Below are positions 35,793 to 47,615 of a stretch of 64,000 nt of DNA, piece by piece. The position numbers and the translations under genes are program-made. Source of the DNA: Lineus longissimus (lineage: Eukaryota > Nemertea > Pilidiophora > Heteronemertea > Lineidae); NCBI RefSeq assembly GCF_910592395.1, contig NC_088310.1, positions 15,633,501 to 15,697,500 of the forward strand, in the 5' to 3' direction. The notes under the pieces are model-generated. The model was not told the DNA's origin. It saw only the letters and a program-made list of their open reading frames with translations, and made no database searches. Position 1 is the first letter of the stretch. Each line of letters begins with the position of its first letter.

Positions 35793-36348
35793 CTGAAATA
35801 TTTCTAAAATCATAAGTGCGTGATGGCAATTTAAGGAAATGACGTTCCACTTCCATCTAATGGTGGAGTGAGAATCCAGGTCCCATTTGTCTTTGAAGTG
35901 CTCTTATAACAACAGTCACAGCTGGCAGTGAAATGATACAACCACACATCCACCCACCACAACTTGATTTGTAAAGGTGATACCACAACCTAGATATAAC
36001 ATCACATCAATCCACCTCATCTGGATTCCTAACCGTGAAATCAAGATCTCGAGTAAGACGACACCTACACCTACCTCATCTCGATTCTGAATGATGATAT
36101 CACCATCAAGAGTAAGAAAACACATCAGTCCACCACATCGGGATTCTCAACGGTGATATCACCGTTGAAGGAAGACAGTACATCAACCCTCCTCATGGAT
36201 TCCTAACGGTGATATCACCATCTTGATTAGGATGATATACCCACCCACCTCATCTGGATTCCGAACAGTAATATTGATATCTCGAGTAAGAAGACACATC
36301 CACCTACCTCATCCGGATTCCTAACGGCGATATCACCAACTAGAGTAA

Positions 36349-36753
36349 AGCCTAGTTCATACTGCGACGCACGACCGCCGGCGACCGACGCACGATCAAA
36401 TTCTCGACGCCGACGTCGTGGTGTTGATTCATACTTTCGCGTGCGACGGCGATGGCCATCGGCGTCCTGACGCGCGTTCGGTCGGCGTGCAATATTAAAG
36501 AGTTCAACAAATTTGAACTCTCTGCGTCCGATCGCGGCGTTTCCTTCGATCGGTGGTGTTTCCTTCGCATCCTGTAGAGGACAGCCATTGCCTGGACATT
36601 TAAAATAAGCAGTGCGTCCTCTTCCTCTATTTTGACGTGGCAGAATGGTCACGCGATACGACGCCTACAAAATCGTGCGATGGCATAGGCGACCGACGCA
36701 GGACGCTGCGTTCGACGCCGGCGATGGTCGTGCGTCGGAATATGAATCCACCT
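36349..36753. mobile_element. PIF/Harbinger-like MITE inside the array
   Basis: The 405-bp element is flanked by TAA at 36346-36348 and 36754-36756. Its ends are inverted: TTCATACTGCGACGCACGAC near the left and, at the right, the complement of TTCATATTCCGACGCACGAC. A 3-bp TAA/TTA target is typical of PIF/Harbinger. Removing it restores an ordinary array unit (AGAGTAAGACAGC). It is strongly enriched in CG dinucleotides relative to its surroundings. Confidence 0.8.
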
Positions 36754-38162
36754 TAAGACAGCACATCCAACCAAATCAGTTGGAATCTCAACGGTGATAT
36801 CACCATCTTGATTAAGATGATATACCCACCCACCTCATCTGGATTCTCAACGGTGACATCATCTAGAGTAAGACAGCACATCCATGTACCTCATCTTGAT
36901 TCATAACAGTGATATCACCATCTACAGTAAGAGAGCACATCCACTGACCTCATCATGGTTCATAACAGTGATATCACCATCTACAGTAAGAGAGCGCATC
37001 CACTTACCTAATCATGGTTCATAACAGTGATATCAACACCTACAGTAAGACAGCGCATCCACTTACCTCATCATGGTTCGTAACAGTGATATCACCATCT
37101 ACAGTAAGAGAGCGTATCCACTTACCTCATCATGGTTCGTAACAGTGATATCACCACCTACAGTAAGAGGGCGCATCCACTTACCTCATCATGGTTCATA
37201 ACAGTGATATCACCATCTATAGTAAGAGAGCACATCCACTTACCTCATCATGGTTCATAACAGTGATATCACCATCTACAGTAAGAGAGCGCATCCACTT
37301 ACCTCATCATGGTTCATAACAGTGATATCACCAGCTACAGTAAGAGAGCGCATCCACTTACCTCATCATGGTTCATAACAGTGATATCACCACCTACAGT
37401 AAGACAGCGCATCCACTTACCTCATCATGGTTCATAACAGTGATATCACCATCTACAGTAAGAGAGCGCATCCACTTACCTCATCATGGTTCGTAACAGT
37501 GATATCACCATCTACAGTAAGAGAGCGCATCCACTTACCTCATCATGGTTCGTAACAGTGATATCACCACCTACAGTAAGAGGGCGCATCCACTTACCTC
37601 ATCATGGTTCATAACAGTGATATCACCATCTATAGTAAGAGAGCACATCCACTTACCTCATCATGGTTCATAACAGTGATATCACCATCTACAGTAAGAG
37701 AGCGCATCCACTTACCTCATCATGGTTCATAACAGTGATATCACCAGCTACAGTAAGAGAGCGCATCCACTTACCTCATCATGGTTCATAACAGTGATAT
37801 CACCACCTACAGTAAGACAGCGCATCCACTTACCTCATCATGGTTCATAACAGTGATATCACCATCTACAGTAAGAGAGCGCATCCACTTACCTCATCAT
37901 GGTTCGTAACAGTGATATCACCACCTACAGTAAGAGGGCGCATCCACTTACCTCATCATGGTTCATAACAGTGATATCACCATCTATAGTAAGAGAGCAC
38001 ATCCACTTACCTCATCATGGTTCATAACAGTGATATCACCATCTACAGTAAGAGAGCGCATCCACTTACCTCATCATGGTTCGTAACAGTGATATCACCA
38101 CCTACAGTAAGAGGGCGCATCCACTTACCTCATCATGGTTCATAACAGTGATATCACCATCT

Positions 38163-38997
38163 AGAGGACTGCATCAGTGACATTGGAGATTGGTTAATGG
38201 ACAATAAACTTGCTCTAAACGCACCTAAGACCGACATGGCAAACTTTGTGTCCTCCAGAAGGACTGGCTCTATTTCGTCCATTGTGGTTGACGGTCAGGA
38301 CATTCATGAATCGGATTGTGTGAAGGACTTGGGCGTTTGGCTGGATAAAAATATGACCATGAAGAAACAGGTCTCCTCCATCTGCAGGGCAGCTAGTGCA
38401 AGCCTTTACAACATCGGTCGTGTAAGAAAGTACCTCGATCAAGCCAGCGCAGAGCGTTTGGTTTGTGCATTGGTCAGCTCCCGGTTAGATTGCAATAATG
38501 GCATTCTGCATGGTCTCCATGAAAGTACCATTGCTCCACTCCAGCGTATTCAGAACTGGGCTGCCAGGATTGTCCTCCGTCTTAGGAAATCTGCGCACAT
38601 AACCCCTGCCCTTCGGCAATTGCACTGGCTCCCTGTTAGGTCAAGGATCGAGTACAAGATCTTGCTGACTGCTTATAAGATCTATAGCGGTCTTGCACCA
38701 CAATATTTCGATGGGTTTTTGAGTGCTGCACCTGGCCGACGAGAGACGCGGTATTCTGGGCTTGATCGGGTCTCCGTCAAAAGAAACCGAACTCGGCTAG
38801 GCGACCGGAGTCTCTCGTCTTGTGCACCTGTTCTTTGGAACGCCCTCCCTGGCAACGTCAAGGCATGCCAAAATATCACCAGTTTCAAACTTCAGCTAAA
38901 GAAGTGGCTTTTTAAGAAGCACTTCTCTGAATGATGTTTTCGGTTTTGAACGGGGTGGCACCTTGATCAGGCTCATGGAAAGGCGCCGCCTATAAAT
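38163..38997 (+). mobile_element. 5'-truncated CR1-like non-LTR element in the array
   Basis: It contains the C-terminal part of a CR1-type reverse transcriptase. The frame opens just upstream of 38197 and ends at 38934, and includes NKLALNAPKTDMANFV, VKDLGVWLDKNM, AARIVLRLRKSAHITP, LHWLPVRSRIEYKILL and a terminal LKKWLFKKHF. The 3' tail is TTCATTCATTCAT. It interrupts one array unit, and ATCT/CATCT at both borders fits a 4-5 bp target duplication. The catalytic domain is absent, so it is a dead 3' fragment. Confidence 0.88.
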
Positions 38998-39741
38998 GCT
39001 TTTCATTCATTCATCTATAGTAAGAGAGCACATCCACTTACCTCATCATGGTTCATAACAGTGATATCACCACCTACAGTAAGACAGCGCATCCACTTAC
39101 CTCATCATGGTTCATAACAGTGATATCACCACCTACAGTAAGACAGCGCATCCACTTACCTCATCATGGTTCATAACAGTGACATTACCACCTACAGTAA
39201 GAAAGTGCTTCCACTTACCTCATGGTTCATAACAGTGACATTATCACCTACAGTAAGAAATAGCTTCCACTTACCTCATCATGGTTCATCACAGTGATAT
39301 CACCACCTACAGAAAGAAAGCGCATCCACTTACCTCATCATGGTTCATAACAGTGATATCGCCACCTACAATAAGAAAGCACTCCACTCACCTCATCATG
39401 GTTCATAACAGTGATATCACCACCTACAATAAGAAAACGCTCCACTTACCTCATCATGGTTCATAACAGTGATATAACCACCTACAATAAGAAAGCGCTC
39501 CACTCACCTCATCATGGTTCATAACAGTGATATCACAAGCTACAGTAAGAAAGCGCTCCACTTACCTCATCATGGTTCATAACAGTGATATCACCACCTA
39601 CAATAAGAAAGCGCTCCACTTACCTCGTCACGGTTCATAACAGTGATATCACAAGGTACAGTAAGAAAGCGCTCCACATACCTCATCATGGTTCATACCA
39701 GTGATATCACAAGCTACAGTGAGAGAGCATTATCCACGTAC

Positions 39742-40002
39742 CTCATCTTGATTCATAACAGTAATATCACCAAGTATCCTCCTCCTCCAATCTCCCTGTG
39801 ACTGCAATATTTTCTTTTTCGGGGTAGATGGCCGTGTGTCTTGCACACCTTCTAGCGGCGATGTCGAACGCTGAATTTGTGGAGATGAAGCCCGATGCTG
39901 CATGACCTGATGAGGTGTCTCATGATTAACAGCAAGTTTTCCTCGGTGCTTCCATGGTGTAGGACTGCTTGGGGGTGAGTAGGTGGCATTCAATGGGTTG
40001 GC
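39742..40002 (-). CDS. SH3-domain protein gene, exon with Ser/Pro-rich region
   Basis: Minus-strand exon of 261 bases, phase 0 to 0, between CTTTTCAG and GTACGTGG. It encodes a low-complexity segment with YSPPSSPTPWKHRGK, ASSPQIQRSTSPLEG and STPKKK, then WRRRILGDITVMNQDE at its end. Several S-P and T-P sites would suit proline-directed kinases (inference). The final 30 coding bases and the donor are the source, or one member, of the 59-bp array that starts directly next to it. Confidence 0.72.
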
Positions 40003-40212
40003 CTGAAAAGAACATAAAGTTATACATGTATATAGTGTGTAAATAAAATGTCCAGGCTAATTTTGCTTGCACGGGAAACATATTGACAGCAGTGATTGGA
40101 TGAATGCTCCAAAGTATTGTATTTCCAGTATTTCTTCATTTAGATATGACAGGGGCTATTTCCACGACTGCCGTGTACCAAACAGCAAAAATGACCTTGC
40201 GTCAACAACATT

Positions 40213-40408
40213 TGTGACCCGCCATGACAAAATAAGTCGCATGTCGCTCTGAGCTTGACAGGTTGAGACAGACTGGTTGTTCATTTCAGTATTGTCTGCC
40301 TTTTGTGAAATCTAAGCATATCAATTTCTTCTATTATGTTCTGGTGTCATTTTAGGCTCATCTTCTGTTCTGTGCGACATGCGATTCATTTTGCTATGGT
40401 GGGTCACA
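40213..40408 (-). mobile_element. 190-bp MITE (TGTGACCC family), copy 2
   Basis: Inverted ends TGTGACCCGCCATGACAAAA and TTTTGCTATGGTGGGTCACA enclose the same interior as 28245-28434 in the opposite orientation. Confidence 0.8.
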
Positions 40409-40526
40409 TTTTTTGTTAATGGTACATACTGGCTGTGTACGTGTCCATGGCGTATCTTACAAATCTCACTTCTAGCTAAGGAAAATGAATGATATTGTGA
40501 GTTATTTTGTTGTTAAGAAAATAAAA

Positions 40527-40610
40527 AGTTGATCTCAGTGAGTTTCGAATTGGCATCATAGGCCAGTGTCTTTACCATTAGGCCATGACGATTTCTTGAA
40601 CATATCGAGA
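40527..40610 (-). pseudogene. tRNA-like sequence
   Basis: Read on the minus strand, TGGCCTAATGGTAAAGACAC resembles an A box and CCAATTCGAAACTC a B box, about 30 bases apart. Likely a tRNA-derived SINE head or tRNA pseudogene in the intron. Confidence 0.4.
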
Positions 40611-41081
40611 GTGATCTTACATCTTGACCTTTTGTATGATCTAAGTCTTGAACATTTCTAATCGCCCAGTTTAGTAAAAGAATTCAGATGCAAAATGTCG
40701 CCAAATGCCATTTCAATTTTTTTTAGATAATTAGATCTATGGTGAAATGAAGCCGGCATTATAAGCTGAGCACAACTTATACGCTATGGTGCCTAATAAG
40801 CTGTGTGCGGTTTACATGGTGTTGCCTGGCTATTACCGTAACGGTTGCACATATGTTACGCGCAAGATGTGTGAAATACACAACGATCCAAGAGTATGAA
40901 AGGTGGGCTAATAAGTTGGTTCGACACCATAGGCCAATAGCCAAGTCAAAACTTGCCATGATGTCCATGCACTACCAAAACTCACATTAAAATGACACAC
41001 GGGACTCTCACGAAGGTCATGCAACAATAGCCATGCTATAATATAGACTCTCCATACTGGTGAGCCAAAAAGCTCCCTTAC

Positions 41082-41272
41082 CATTGTCACTGCAACCACA
41101 TCAAGACCCTGCCCATCTGGCAGTTGACTATCAGCATTTGAGCTCTCATTTATTTGATTTGTTTTACATGTTGGATTCTCTGTGAACACATCATCCTCAT
41201 CACTGCCTTCCGGCGCAGCCTGTTTACGACCCTTCTTTCCAATGCCACGTACCATCTCCACAACATATTTAG
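41082..41272 (-). CDS. SH3-domain protein gene, exon completing the SH3 domain
   Basis: Minus-strand exon of 191 bases between CATTTCAG and GTAAGGGA. It enters in phase 1 and leaves in phase 0. With the previous exon it completes the codon for alanine and the SH3 C-terminal strand: GWFP then AKYVVEM. The rest is acidic and polar (PEGSDEDDVFTENP, NESSNADSQLPDGQG) and probably disordered. Confidence 0.8.
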
Positions 41273-41543
41273 CTGAAATGGATATGCTATGTGATACAAC
41301 TGACAAATACAGCCCTGACATGCTATGATGCAGGTTGTAGTAATGACTAAGAATGTAGGAAGAACACTATAACACCACACCTAGCACAAGGTACTACATT
41401 AAAGATAAACCAGCTCCCATTCAGTCCGCCAACCTAGTTGCTTAATTTTAGTTACAAAATAAATGCCTCAAATAACTGGATAAATTTAGCAGTGCGTACT
41501 GAAGTTGAATAGTATCATATGGTTTGTCTTGGTTTTATCTTAA

Positions 41544-41943
41544 CCCTTTAGGCGCCGAAACCAACCCGCATTGCATTGAGCCATATTGCCCTATTAACCA
41601 GCCCGGCTCTCCTACGCCATCTAAAGAGGTAAGAAACTAAAAATTTCTTCGGTGTTACATGTGGTCCTCCTGAGAACACATTGCAAGTTGATTTTTTATA
41701 TGGTCCTGTGAAATTATTTCGCAAATTTTGCAATGAATTTGTTTGCGTCCAAGGTCAGCCAGAAGTACATTGTAACAACTTATAATTTCCTGTCAGAAAG
41801 CTACAACTAGGAATATGGTTTGTTGTGTTTTATGATAGACTTATGGATCCTGCTTCGTGTTTCAATTTAAAAGTTTGGGATCATATGATTGGCATGGTCA
41901 AGGGGGGCATTGTAAGTTGGGGGGAGGGGTAGGCTTCAAGGGT
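41544..41943. mobile_element. Possible piggyBac-like MITE
   Basis: CCCTTTAGGCGCCG follows TTAA (41540-41543), and CTTCAAGGGT precedes TTAA (41944-41947). Only the outermost CCCTT is inverted, so this is tentative. Confidence 0.35.
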
Positions 41944-42458
41944 TTAATTTACGACCACTTGCAATGTTTTGCTTCCTTTATTACTTTACCATATACATGT
42001 AGAGTACATCAAGAGCATTGATATAAATGTTACTTATAATTCATTTTCTCAACTTTTTCTGTCTCTTTGCTAGAAAATAGGAAATTCCAGGAAGTGCTGA
42101 AGACCTCAGAGAAAAAAGCTGAATTAATTATAATATGTCTTGCGCCTATAAAGGGTCATAAGCGAATAAACACAAAATAATTTCCCGGTTTAGGAAAAGT
42201 TTGCCTGCCCTTTAAAAGGACAACTTTTGGCTTTTCTGAAGTTCCAAATTCTTAGTCCTTACTTATTTGGTGATAAGCCTCCTTAACAGTAAACAAAATC
42301 TGTATAGTTCTACTAAGTGATGTGATACCGGGCAAAGATTAAGGCCTGCATTGAAGCAGGATAAACGATTTGTAAAAATTTTTGATTGAGCTTGTCTAGC
42401 CACAAAGGACTTTGGGGCAGTTTCAAAAACACAATTTTTTTCCTGCCATCATCCTTAC

Positions 42459-42684
42459 CGGGAAACCATCCAATTCTTCCACGGGACTTTCCTTTCATGA
42501 GCTCGCCAGCCTTCTCAATAATCTTCACCTCATCCCCAACATGTAGATTGATCTGATCTTCCGATTTTTTTCTGAATGCTGCTATGACCTTGAACGTCCT
42601 CCATTTCTTCTTCCTCTGGCGCATCCTCCTCTTCAGCTGTCGCTCCTTCCTCTCATGAATGGTCAACCCTGCATAGTCCTCCTC
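42459..42684 (-). CDS. SH3-domain protein gene, exon with most of the SH3 domain
   Basis: Minus-strand exon of 226 bases (phase 0 to 1) between TATTTTCAG and GTAAGGAT. It begins EEDYAGLTIHERKERQLKRR, a charged helix, followed by the SH3 fold: KVIAAF (an ALYDY-like strand), INLHVGDEVKII (RT/diverging turn) and GRIGWFP, with the PAKYV end supplied by the next exon. SH3 domains bind proline-rich peptides. The usual aromatic pair in ALYDY is reduced to AAFRK and the WW position is GELMKGK, so classical PxxP binding may be weakened. I do not recognise the protein family. Confidence 0.82.
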
Positions 42685-42804
42685 CTGAAAATATTCACCT
42701 CATTATCACTGAAAATATACACAACTGCATTAATTTTGAAATGCCGGTATACTTGCATCAACAAAAACACTGAAAGAAACTCCAGGCACAAACATGATGA
42801 CAAA

Positions 42805-42993
42805 TGTGACCTGTCACAGCAAAAACAAGGCGCATGTTGCACAGAAGATGAGCATAAATGACACCAGGAGATAATGGAAGAAATTGATGGGCTCATATTT
42901 CACAAAAGGCAGACAATAGAGAAATGAACAAACAGTCCGTCACAACCTGCCAAGCTGAGAGACATGTGCCTGGTTTTGCTGTGACGTGTCACA
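42805..42993 (+). mobile_element. 190-bp MITE (TGTGACCC family), copy 3
   Basis: Ends TGTGACCTGTCACAGCAAAA and TTTTGCTGTGACGTGTCACA with the family interior in the plus orientation. Confidence 0.8.
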
Positions 42994-44088
42994 AACACTG
43001 GCAGAAAAATGTCAAATCAGTATCCAGTTTAAAACACCGCTATTGGCAATAAATCACTTCAAGCCCTTTAACTCTTCCAGTACCAAAAAATGATGTACAG
43101 TCGTGTAATTTTTTTGTGAGGATTAACATAGGTTGCAGACAAAGTTATCCTGAACAACTGTGATAAATTGATTTGGATGGTGAGTATTCAAGGTCACCTG
43201 CTCCACACTATTAAGCACTATACACTGAGACGGCAAAATCACAACATGCCAAAACAGCCATTGTATAAGGGGTTAAATCTCTAGGAAGAGTTGGCTTACA
43301 AAATTCTTGATAATTTCCACAAGCAAGACAAGGCAATGACAATCAAGTGGTACATACATGAGTCTGCAGAGGAGTTGAAGCTTGTCCTATTTGAGTGGTT
43401 GCTTTGACAAATTACCAGTTTAACCCAATAGAGCCACCTATTTGTTTCTTTCCATTTGTAACAACCTATTTTTTGGAGGATTTCACAAATTCAGACATTA
43501 AGTTTTCATTGATCTTTTTATGCACTGTCGGAATTCAAAATCATGTGTTACAAGTTATATTTACATGAAAGCAAATAATCTAAAGAATTGAGATATGCAA
43601 ATATTTTGCTGGGGTCAACTTTTCGTGACCTTTGACCTTGACCTGTGACCTGGACATCAATATCAGATTCCCCATCATCAAGAGGTCCTAAATCATTGTC
43701 AAAGTCATCAAAATTGCAAATGATTTGATCCAATCACCGTAAATTCCTCGCCATCTCGGAGACAAACTCACTTGAGCGCTATAGAAAGATGCAAGTGGCA
43801 ATCTTGCTGCACAGCCCGCCATCCGGGGATTCCCCATCGTGATTTCTCCCCGTGATTTCTCCCTGTGATTCCCCAAAATCAAGAATAGAAACCTGGATAT
43901 TTTATTTTATATTTGAATAGCCCAGTGCAATCGCTTAATGATGTGAATACAATGATGAGCCAGCTTTTTAAACCGCATTATCCGTTATTTGATTTAAAGT
44001 GCTTTAAAATAGAAATTGATACCTCACTGTTCGTATTGGTTTTGGTGAGATGACCAATACCTCCAGTACCGTAGCAATTTCTTAAAAC
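42994..44088. other. Intron of the SH3 gene, no recognised exon
   Basis: Contains AGGTCAAGGTCAAAGGTCA-like HX debris around 43620 and a short acidic frame at 43548-43733 that lacks a supported acceptor. Confidence 0.4.
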
Positions 44089-44732
44089 AGCGGTCAATTA
44101 CAACTCTGACCCCCCCCCCCATCAAGGGTCGACACTGATGCGACACCGCATCTGCGTCGCATCCTGAGGTTTCCAAAACATCCCTAGCGTCGAATTCCTA
44201 ACGAACTGAGTAAAAATTAGCGTCGAATTTCGGCAAATGTCTGAAAATAACAAAGATGATCTTTGGTGAATTCCTGCGTAACGGACCGCCGAACATGGCG
44301 AAAGACCATCACATGTCTGGCAACCGCGAATTTAGGGGAGAACAGCTTGGTACTATTATCCAGTTTCTTCTTTCCGTCAATTTTCTGACATCTGCAGCCA
44401 TCATTGTGGGGGAAGAGGGTTGAGAATTAAAGGAGGCACCGTTCAGTTGATTTGCACAAACCAGCCAACCCTTACCCAGATATGGGAACAAGTCTATTAA
44501 TAATAGATATCGTACCCAAAAATGTGAATTTGTGTGGCATTCCTGATGTTCACTGTTCTGACAAGTGAAAAACAGGTGATGCTCTGAAGCTCCAAAAAAG
44601 AAGAAGCAGTGAAGGATCTTGTGCCTTGGGTGAGAAACTATCGATTCCTGGACGAACCCTTTTTCCCAGGTGTCAAATAATTGTCGAATGTCTGACGGGG
44701 GGAGGGGGGTTCAGAGTTGTAATTGACTGCTG
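44089..44732. mobile_element. Inverted-repeat element with C/G-tract subterminal arms
   Basis: AGCGGTCAATTACAACTCTG followed by a C run at the left matches, inverted, a G-rich run plus CAGAGTTGTAATTGACTGCT at the right. The arms are about 30 bases and the interior is about 0.6 kb without an ORF of note. Target duplication not identified. Confidence 0.6.
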
Positions 44733-45770
44733 CATAAGTTGAGGTAGAGGACCAAGCTTGACCACACTGACAAGCAGAGGGCATGCCAAAATCTTACTTT
44801 CTCTTTTAGTTGCACTTGGTTTCAAGTCAAACGAACTAATATCAAGTGCGTTAAAGAGCAAAAAATAGACCACAGGGTCATGTTTTATACTTCTTGCCAG
44901 CAGGGCTGTCATGTCACCAGGGCTCAATAGATGAAGTCACTCGATATGTAAAATAAATTATATCGGGAAAATCAGCTTATTATGTTTGACAGGACCACAG
45001 TACTGTCGATAAGATGTCATATTGTCATTGTTAACAAATGATCACACTCGTACTTTTTTAGTAACTTTACCAATGTAAAGAGCTGTTTTTCTTGAATACA
45101 CAAGATTGAGATTAGATTCTCGGTCCATTTAGGAACTGATTCTCCAGGGTAGCCAATACAAACAGCACTAACCGTGCATCAAGCACAATTATCTCATACA
45201 CAGCCAAACGAACACACCAAAACGCACATTTCAGGAGGGGACAGTCTTGAGGAGAAGGGGTGGGAAAACAAAACTAATGATAATTCTCACTTGCTGAACA
45301 AGAACAATCAAGTGGTAAAGGTTTGTAAAGGATGCAGAGGCCTTGCTAACCACGTTTATCCCATTGGAGTGGCTGCTCTTATGAGCTTCTCGTCGAAGTA
45401 TACAAAGTTGTTTAGGTTGGGTTGTAGCTTGCTGCCAACATTTCCCAGACCAACTCGGAGGGCACAGAAGTTAAGCCAAAATGCGCTATTAACTGTTTGT
45501 AGTAAGTGCATTTTCTTTCATCTTCTCTTGGTTTATAAAAATATACAGACAGGTATAAAATGAGATATAAGGAAAATAGTCAAGAGGGTCATGCCATGTA
45601 GTCAACGGTAGCAAAAGGTTTAAATTTCATTTGAAATTATTTTTGTTAAAGGTGCTATTTTGAACTTTCCCTGAGGTTTGTTGGTTTTTCAATGCAAATA
45701 AGATTGTCTTTGCAGTGTCTGCCGAGAATTTAGACGTTGAATCACAAGGTTCGAATTGGAAAGAACTTAC
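44733..45770. other. Intron of the SH3 gene, no recognised exon
   Basis: No splice-flanked open segment was found on the minus strand; the plus-strand frame at 45174-45563 has no recognisable content. Confidence 0.4.
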
Positions 45771-45866
45771 GTCCGAGTCAACCTCAGTTTCGGTGGGCAT
45801 TTCTTCCTCTTTTTTGTGCAGAGCCCGTTCAACATCACTCTGGCGAGCATCATCGTGGACACTGAG
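45771..45866 (-). CDS. SH3-domain protein gene, exon encoding a short acidic helix
   Basis: Minus-strand exon of 96 bases, phase 0 to 0, between TTGTGATTACAG and GTAAGTTC. It encodes LSVHDDARQSDVERALHKKE then EEMPTETEVDSD. It joins cleanly to EEDYAG of the next exon. Supported by both splice sites and phase. Confidence 0.7.
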
Positions 45867-46302
45867 CTGTAATCACAAAAGCAACTAGATATATTATATC
45901 TTAGAGCACCAACACCGGCTAGCATCCTCACTGATTGATATAACCAGGTACCATGGCTAATCCCTGGACATGAATGTACTTTGAAGCTGCAGGGAAAATG
46001 GTATGTTCATAGCTTTTTGGTCAAACATATGGACTGAAAAGAATTTCATAGTTTTTAATTACAACAGCAATGCTGAAGTTATATCTGTCATGTCAGTGGA
46101 GTGCGACAAATCTTGGCACCTTTAAAACTTTGAACGCATCTCATTTTGTTGACATCTTTCATACTGATCAGAAACCTGCTTTATTCAAAGGATAGAGGGG
46201 AAGTTTATGTCTCATTTCCGCAATAAGTTTTGTGCGCAACACATCGTGATTCCTAATCCCTGATTTTATCAACAAGAAATGTGCTTTCACTCAAATAATG
46301 AA

Positions 46303-47437
46303 ACGGCCAGGGCCATTGTGCTCATCTGTCGACACGGAATTAAAATAGATTCGGACATGATTGGTGCTTTTAACTTCATTGATGATTTTTTAACCTTTGA
46401 CCCCTGGTGGGCACATTTGGAATCGAATCTGGACTGTAGTTGGCCGTTGGGGTCGAACTTGCCAAAAGGTATATTTGTACAAGTTTAGAATGACCTAGGT
46501 CACATAGTAAGAAAAGTATGTCAAATCAAACCTGGGTAATATGTCATGTATCCTCACTAGATATACCAGATAAATATTTGGAAATGATCCAGCCTTCAGT
46601 TCAGGAGAAATAGTACTTTTTGCGTTTCGGGTTTGGCCCCCTGGTGGCCATCCATGAATCAAATCACATCAAAATATTGTCTCCGAGGTAATTTGACCTA
46701 GGGGTACGGCACATATGTAAAAAATATCTAATCAGTAACACCAGCAGTTACGAAACGTGCCACTATTGCCTTACGGCGATGCCGATGGGGAACTTTGACC
46801 TCTGTGACCTTGAAAAGTAGGTTAAATCAAACGCCAGGGTACAATGTCGTGTATCCTTACTAGATGCACCTATGATAAATATTAAGAAATGATCCAGCCT
46901 TTCGTTCTGGAGAAATAGCACTTTTTGAGTTTCGGGTTTCGGCCCCCTGGTGGCCAATCAATGAATCAAATCACATCCAAATTTAGTCTCTGAAGTCACT
47001 TGACCTAGGGAAACATGTGTACAAGATTTCAAGTCAGTAACACCAGTGGTTACGAAACGTGCTGCGATTGCCTAAAGGCGATGCCAAGAGCAAACTTTTA
47101 CCTCTGTCACCTTGAAAAGTAGGTCAAATCAAAAACTCGGGTTATTTTTCAAGCACCCTTATGACATGCACCCATAGTAACAATTTCATGACTCTAGCTA
47201 GCAGCGTTCATAAAATATAGCCAAAAAATAGGTTTTCAAAGAGCGCCACCTATATGGCAGACAAGCAGTCTAATTGCACTAATTTTAAAAGAAGATCTTG
47301 CCTAGGGGTACCCACACACCAAGTATGAACCTTCTAGGTCAAGTGGTTCACAAGTATTCCACTATTTTGTCAAAAGTTAACGACAGACGACAACGGACGC
47401 CATGGTATCATATAAGCGCCCCTGAAAGGTGAGCTAA
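46303..47437 (+). repeat. HX-family repeat
   Basis: It starts ACGGCCAGGGCCATTGTGCT followed by CATCTG, has sub-repeats with GGCCCCCTGGTGGCCA and GACCTCTGTGACCTTGAAAA, and ends with ACGACAACGGACGCCATGG then GCGCCCCTGAAAGGTGAGCT. The neighbouring CR1-like element begins directly after it. Confidence 0.65.
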
Positions 47438-47615
47438 TGAATCCGAAGCGAATTTCAGGTCACAGGGTGAAGGTAAGGCCACATCACTGCAACTATCAAC
47501 AATTTCAAAGAAAGTTGAGGACAGACTCCGGTATTTCCATATTTACAAAAGGTGCTCCACCAGGCGTGGAAGTAGAGCTGGTGTACGCTTTCAACGTCAA
47601 ATACGGACACTGTGT

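Larger units (their letters stand above)
35916..39741 (-). repeat. 59-bp tandem array of an exon end plus its 5' splice site
   Basis: Each 59-bp unit, read on the minus strand, contains a possible acceptor (TTACTGTAG), then GGTGATATCACTGTTATGAA continuing to GATGAG, then the donor GTAAGTGG. The unit encodes GDITVMNHDE, nearly the same as GDITVMNQDE at the 3' end of the adjacent exon 39742-40002. By length there are about 44 units after removing two insertions. Units near 36 kb are more diverged but still mostly encode the pattern GDI-V-N-DE (for example GDIAVRNPDE, GDIIIQNRDE). Units between 37.0 and 38.16 kb are almost identical and show a higher-order period of about seven units. The array lies in the intron between two exons of the SH3 gene. 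Confidence 0.85.

Noticed and set aside
37000-38160. Regular 59-bp array resembling a CRISPR array
   Set aside because: The whole unit is repeated, with no unique spacers, and the context is a eukaryotic intron with no cas genes.
39281-39466. ORF with repeated VHHSDITTY-like words
   Set aside because: Plus-strand reading of the 59-bp array; the meaningful frame is on the minus strand and stops at each splice donor.
43548-43733. Acidic frame (DDFDNDLGPLDDGESDIDVQ) as another SH3-gene exon
   Set aside because: No acceptor site at the start of the frame, and its end runs into HX-type AGGTCA repeats.
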